Shown piece after piece: positions 60,343 through 64,000 of a stretch of 64,000 nt of DNA. Both the position numbers and the translations under genes were made by a program. Every line of letters starts with the position of its first letter. The first letter of the stretch is position 1. Source of the stretch: Mucilaginibacter sp. OK098 (GTDB lineage: Bacteria > Bacteroidota > Bacteroidia > Sphingobacteriales > Sphingobacteriaceae); NCBI RefSeq assembly GCF_900142915.1, contig NZ_FRCM01000001.1, positions 1,178,001 through 1,242,000 on the forward strand, given 5' to 3'. The notes beneath the pieces were generated by a model that worked only from the letters and a program-made list of their open reading frames with translations, searched no databases and was not told the DNA's origin.

Positions 60343-63300
60343 ATGAAACGAATATTACTTTTTACAGTATTCAGTCTATTTGCTATTATCTCAGCATTTG
60401 GGCAGACGGATGATTCGAACGGCTATCTGCCAAATTTCAATCCTCCCTCACCAGAGTCTTCAGCCTTGGGAAAATATGTGGAGCACCCTGTCGGATATTA
60501 TACAGGCACCCCACGGATTAATATTCCACTCTTTGAAATCAAGTGCGGTAGAATAACCTTGCCTATTAGCCTTAGTTATCATGGCTCTGGAGTAAAAGTG
60601 GACGAAGTGGCCTCGCGAGTGGGAACCGGTTGGGTATTAAATGCAGGCGGCGTGGTAACCCGTACACTTAAGGGTGAATGGTGCGACGAAGCAAAGTTTG
60701 GGTATTTTGCGTATTTGGCTGCAGGTACTTCGGTTGGAATACCTGCCGGTTATGATACGGAGCCGGATCAGCATTTTTACAATTTTAATGGCAAGATGGG
60801 GCAGATTTTCTTTACGGATAAGACGCATCCACATACTACCAATCTTGATCCCATTAAAATTGATGGCCCATATAATGGTAATAACAGGTTTATCATAACA
60901 ACAGAGGACGGGTTAATTTATACTTTCGAAGCTACAGAGCAAAGTGACATTTTAAGTATCGGGGGTAATTCGGGCACTGATAATTACTTTACCTCTTCCT
61001 GGTATCTTACCAGAATTGATGATCCCGTAACCGGTAAAAACATACAGTTTGTTTACAGGTCAGATATGCAACATGCATTAGCTTACACGCAAGAAAATAG
61101 TATAAGTCAAGGGATATTGTGCGATTTGAATGCAGGGACATCAATTGCTGTAAATAATTTTGGCATCTCAATCTTAGCTCCCAAAGTACTTCAGGAGATT
61201 ATTTATGATGAAGGTTATATTGAACTAAAAGCGGATTATGGTAGACCCGACTTTAGTTATGATAAAGCGTATACTGAGATTAATCAATATGAGTACAACG
61301 GCAACACACCTGGATTACTAAAGAAAGGATTTAATCTAAGTTATTTCAGTCAATTGAGCAGCTCTAGCGGAGCAATCACTCAGGACAATTATCGCATTTA
61401 TCTTGAATCTATCCAAGAAAAGGGATCAGACAACTCCTTATTACCACCATATAGTTTTTATTACAAAAACAGGGATTTGTTGCCAAGGCGAAACTCCGTA
61501 CATCAGGATATATGGGGTTATTATAATGCTAATAATGGAACTGAAGTAGATGCCTCACAAGGACAATCACAAGGTTTCTCCAAAGTATATATCACACCGA
61601 ATAACGGGCGCAAAACTTACCTGCCGTTGAATAGTAATTTTAATCCTGCTCCACAAATAGCAGATGGCGTTGAGCGTGCTACCAATCCCGCTACTGTGGA
61701 TTATGGAACATTAAATAAGATCATTTATCCTACAAAAGGTTATACGATCTATAATTACGAGCCTAATATGTTTGATGTTGACGAGTATACAGGAGGTGGA
61801 ATTAGGATCAAAGAAATCACAGATTATGCCGCAGATGGCAGCCAGTTATTAGACAAAAAATATTATTATAACTCATCCGGCAAGTTGGGCGGCGCTTATC
61901 CCAATGTTGCATTTACCCAGCCCTGGACACCTCTAGGACATAGTCAGCTTATTCAGTTCACAAAAAACCAGTCTATGTTAGGGACTGCTGAGGGAAGTTA
62001 TGTAGGCTATGGCTATGTGGAAGAAGCACAAACAAGCCCGTCGGGTAATAATGGTTTTACACATTACCTTTATTCGCAGGATCAGGATATTGATAGTAGT
62101 ATTCCTCCTAATAGTGCGGTTAACTGTATCTCTATAGCAGATGTTAGTCCTACTTCTTATTATCCATTTTTTGAATTAGAATCGAGAGAGAACCGAAGGG
62201 GAATATTACAACATCAATATTTTATGGATAATGCCGGTAATTTTATAAAAGGCATTGATTATAACTATGATTTATTGTCTCAGAATATTACTTACATTAC
62301 CTCTTTTCGCTTTAGTGTTGATTACAGGTCAGGCAGTATAAACGGTGCTACTCCCGGTAGCCGTAATCTCAATGCAGAAAAAATGCTGCTTACCTCAAAA
62401 GTAGAGTCTGAATATAAAAACAGCACAGATCTAAGAGCTCTAAACCCTATTATCCAGAATACTACTAATTATACGTACACTGATGGTGCGTACGCAGGGG
62501 CTTTTAAGCGTTCAGAAACACTGTTAGAGTCTGGTAATCGCCAGGTCACAACGTCTTACAAATACCCTTTTGATTATGCATCAACGGCTTCAGGCGGTGT
62601 AATGGGGACTATGGTTGCTATGAACTATATTAACCCGGTGATCAGTAAAATCAGCACCAAAGATATGCTGGTGAACTCAGCGGCTGTTACTTATTATACC
62701 GATGCGACGATAAATAATTACATGGTTAACCCTAATTATCCAAATACAGCAGTAAACAACATTGTTCCAGCTCAAATTTATAAACTGAATTTATCCGTAC
62801 CGGTATTAAAACCCGCTGGTGCGGTTGCTGCTGTAGAGGTTCCGGATCCTTCCAATCCCGGCTCTCAATACGAAAAGCGGCTGGATTATTTAGCCTATGA
62901 TTCATTCAGCAACACCACAGAGGTGAAGGTTGATAATCAATACGAGTTATTTAACTGGTCTGTTTATGACCAGCTGTTATCAAAAACGCATTCGGCAACT
63001 CCTCCCAACAGCAGTGGGCAAAAAACCATATACACGTATGATAGTATGAACCGTTTACAGTCAATTACCGATCCCGGGAATAAGAAGCGAAGTTACGAGT
63101 ACGACGCATTCAGCAGGTTGATAAATATAAGGGACCAGGATGGATACATTATAAGCAGCTACTGCTATAACTATGCAGGGCAGCAAACGGGCTGCCAGGT
63201 GCCGGTTGTGAGCACGCCCTATGTTATGATGACGCTGGCATCAACCATAACAGATGCAAACAATCATACAATTAACACTTATACTTTTAAAGTATATGCT

Positions 63301-63663
63301 GACGAAAATCTTACCACTTTATATTCCGTTCCGGCTAATCTTACAGTAAAGTACAAGTTAACAACCACTGTAACGCATAGCAGCGGAACGCCGGCACCTT
63401 CTACTACAAGCACCACACCAACCATTGTGATACCTGCCGGTTCAAACCAGGTTACAACCGGGCCAATTGATGTTTACGGCTGTACCGGTGGTTCCCTTCC
63501 GGCTGTTGTGCAAACCTCAACAGTTCAGAATAACAAACAGCAAACAGCAGGTGTTAGCGGTGGGGCAAGTCCTAACAGTGTTCAACCAGGCGATTCAATC
63601 TGCACATCCTCATCGGTATTACTCCAGGGTGGCACAGGATACATTGTTGGCGGAGCGATTTAA
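60343..63663 (+). CDS. secreted Rhs-like repeat protein
   Basis: 1106 residues; signal peptide MKRILLFTVFSLFAIISAFGQ. N-terminal Bacteroidota Rhs module (YTGTPRINIPLFEIKCGRITLPISLSYHGSGVKVDEVASRVGTGWVLNAGGVVTR), long middle, and YD-type repeats near 890-960 (YTYDSMNRLQSITDPGNKKRSYEYDAFSRLINIRDQDGYIIS). A Thr/Ser-rich tail of about 130 residues ends it. No toxin domain is visible at the C-terminus. The next Rhs gene starts 33 bp later. Confidence 0.85.
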   Translation: MKRILLFTVFSLFAIISAFGQTDDSNGYLPNFNPPSPESSALGKYVEHPVGYYTGTPRINIPLFEIKCGRITLPISLSYHGSGVKVDEVASRVGTGWVLNAGGVVTRTLKGEWCDEAKFGYFAYLAAGTSVGIPAGYDTEPDQHFYNFNGKMGQIFFTDKTHPHTTNLDPIKIDGPYNGNNRFIITTEDGLIYTFEATEQSDILSIGGNSGTDNYFTSSWYLTRIDDPVTGKNIQFVYRSDMQHALAYTQENSISQGILCDLNAGTSIAVNNFGISILAPKVLQEIIYDEGYIELKADYGRPDFSYDKAYTEINQYEYNGNTPGLLKKGFNLSYFSQLSSSSGAITQDNYRIYLESIQEKGSDNSLLPPYSFYYKNRDLLPRRNSVHQDIWGYYNANNGTEVDASQGQSQGFSKVYITPNNGRKTYLPLNSNFNPAPQIADGVERATNPATVDYGTLNKIIYPTKGYTIYNYEPNMFDVDEYTGGGIRIKEITDYAADGSQLLDKKYYYNSSGKLGGAYPNVAFTQPWTPLGHSQLIQFTKNQSMLGTAEGSYVGYGYVEEAQTSPSGNNGFTHYLYSQDQDIDSSIPPNSAVNCISIADVSPTSYYPFFELESRENRRGILQHQYFMDNAGNFIKGIDYNYDLLSQNITYITSFRFSVDYRSGSINGATPGSRNLNAEKMLLTSKVESEYKNSTDLRALNPIIQNTTNYTYTDGAYAGAFKRSETLLESGNRQVTTSYKYPFDYASTASGGVMGTMVAMNYINPVISKISTKDMLVNSAAVTYYTDATINNYMVNPNYPNTAVNNIVPAQIYKLNLSVPVLKPAGAVAAVEVPDPSNPGSQYEKRLDYLAYDSFSNTTEVKVDNQYELFNWSVYDQLLSKTHSATPPNSSGQKTIYTYDSMNRLQSITDPGNKKRSYEYDAFSRLINIRDQDGYIISSYCYNYAGQQTGCQVPVVSTPYVMMTLASTITDANNHTINTYTFKVYADENLTTLYSVPANLTVKYKLTTTVTHSSGTPAPSTTSTTPTIVIPAGSNQVTTGPIDVYGCTGGSLPAVVQTSTVQNNKQQTAGVSGGASPNSVQPGDSICTSSSVLLQGGTGYIVGGAI

Positions 63664-63696
63664 GAATATAATCATTAAAATAACAAGAAAACTATT

Positions 63697-64000
63697 ATGG
63701 TTAAGCTACATACCTTAAATCACAATAAAGTTGGTCTGCGATTTATAGCCATTTGCATAGGCATGCTATTTATAATTGGCAAAGTAAAAGCACAGCCGGC
63801 GGACGTTACCTATAATACAGCAATTACCACGCCCGGTACCTATGTGGCAACACATAGCATTACGTTTAGCAACGGATTTTCGGCAAACAGTGCGAACGGC
63901 ACTTTTAAGTTCTCCATTGTTGCAGCCCCTATACCAAACTGCGTCCCGTTAAATGCCTACCCGAGTGGCAATCAAAATTATGTGCAAACATTTACGCCAA
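63697..64000 (+). CDS. DUF6443/Rhs-type secreted protein, N-terminal part (cut by window edge)
   Basis: 101 visible codons: MVKLHTLNHNKVGLRFIAICIGMLFIIGKVKAQ (signal peptide) then a short beta domain (VTYNTAITTPGTYVATHSITFSNGFS) and NYVQTFTP, which resembles the start of the DUF6443 module that begins large Bacteroidota Rhs proteins. The remainder, including any C-terminal toxin, lies outside the window. Confidence 0.7.
   Translation, partial: MVKLHTLNHNKVGLRFIAICIGMLFIIGKVKAQPADVTYNTAITTPGTYVATHSITFSNGFSANSANGTFKFSIVAAPIPNCVPLNAYPSGNQNYVQTFTP

Noticed and set aside
1..64000. tRNA or rRNA genes
   Set aside because: No anticodon-stem-type cloverleaf or ribosomal sequence was found by reading both strands.

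Overview
The window looks like chromosomal DNA of a Bacteroidota bacterium of the family Sphingobacteriaceae, most likely Mucilaginibacter or a close relative. This is inferred from the gene families: Bacteroidota-type TonB/MORN and HTH-TM proteins, GH172, GH92 and GH43 enzymes, DUF6786, lipoproteins, Rhs-like surface proteins, weak Shine-Dalgarno use, frequent TTG starts and one clear TAnnTTTG-type -7 box. I see no rRNA, tRNA, CRISPR array, phage or complete insertion sequence.

Layout. 1-306: a PIN-toxin/antitoxin pair cut by the window edge. 464-7740: YceI protein, Rieske oxygenase, a TPR protein, an HTH-TM one-component protein and an aspartyl protease with a PDZ domain. 7902-14255: an L-fucose (or related sugar) operon read on the minus strand: FAH-family enzyme, DUF6786 lipoprotein, FucP symporter, L-fucose dehydrogenase, lactonase and GH172. 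14395-26412: a molybdenum-cofactor block. It holds a YdeP-type molybdoenzyme with DUF7009 and FdhD, then moaD, moaE, moeB-rhodanese, a MobB-like/MobA fusion, moaC, moeA, moaA, xdhC and mocA. 26477-29825: GalM, a GH5-like enzyme and GH43. 29925-35113: HAD phosphatase, APH-fold kinase, a glutamine-synthetase-like ligase, a divergent gamma-glutamylcyclotransferase and a type II glutamine synthetase. Then come malate dehydrogenase, a TonB-MORN protein and an M1 peptidase. 41003-44458 is a TrpXYZ-like ABC importer interrupted by an orphan coiled-coil membrane gene. 44668-46708 is the methionine-salvage pair aminotransferase plus omega-amidase. GH92, a haloperoxidase, PPK2, a class A PBP and a peptidase-propeller-barrel protein follow. 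The right end (58620-64000) is a locus of two tail-fibre-like secreted proteins and two Rhs-type proteins, the second cut by the window edge.

Working together. The molybdenum block encodes the pathway from GTP to molybdopterin and its nucleotide forms (MoaA, MoaC, MoaD/E, MoeB, MoeA, MobA, MocA), with the chaperones FdhD and XdhC and one client enzyme. The sugar operons point to plant or microbial polysaccharide use. The GS-like/kinase/HAD/cyclotransferase group suggests a gamma-glutamyl-type pathway with unknown substrate and is the most interesting enzyme group here.

The most striking non-coding signal is the density of intergenic inverted repeats. At least ten families occur, several built from short degenerate words repeated in both arms. 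They sit at gene ends and in several cases supply the stop codon or last residues of the gene. The function is unknown; terminator, mRNA-end or mobile-repeat roles are all possible.
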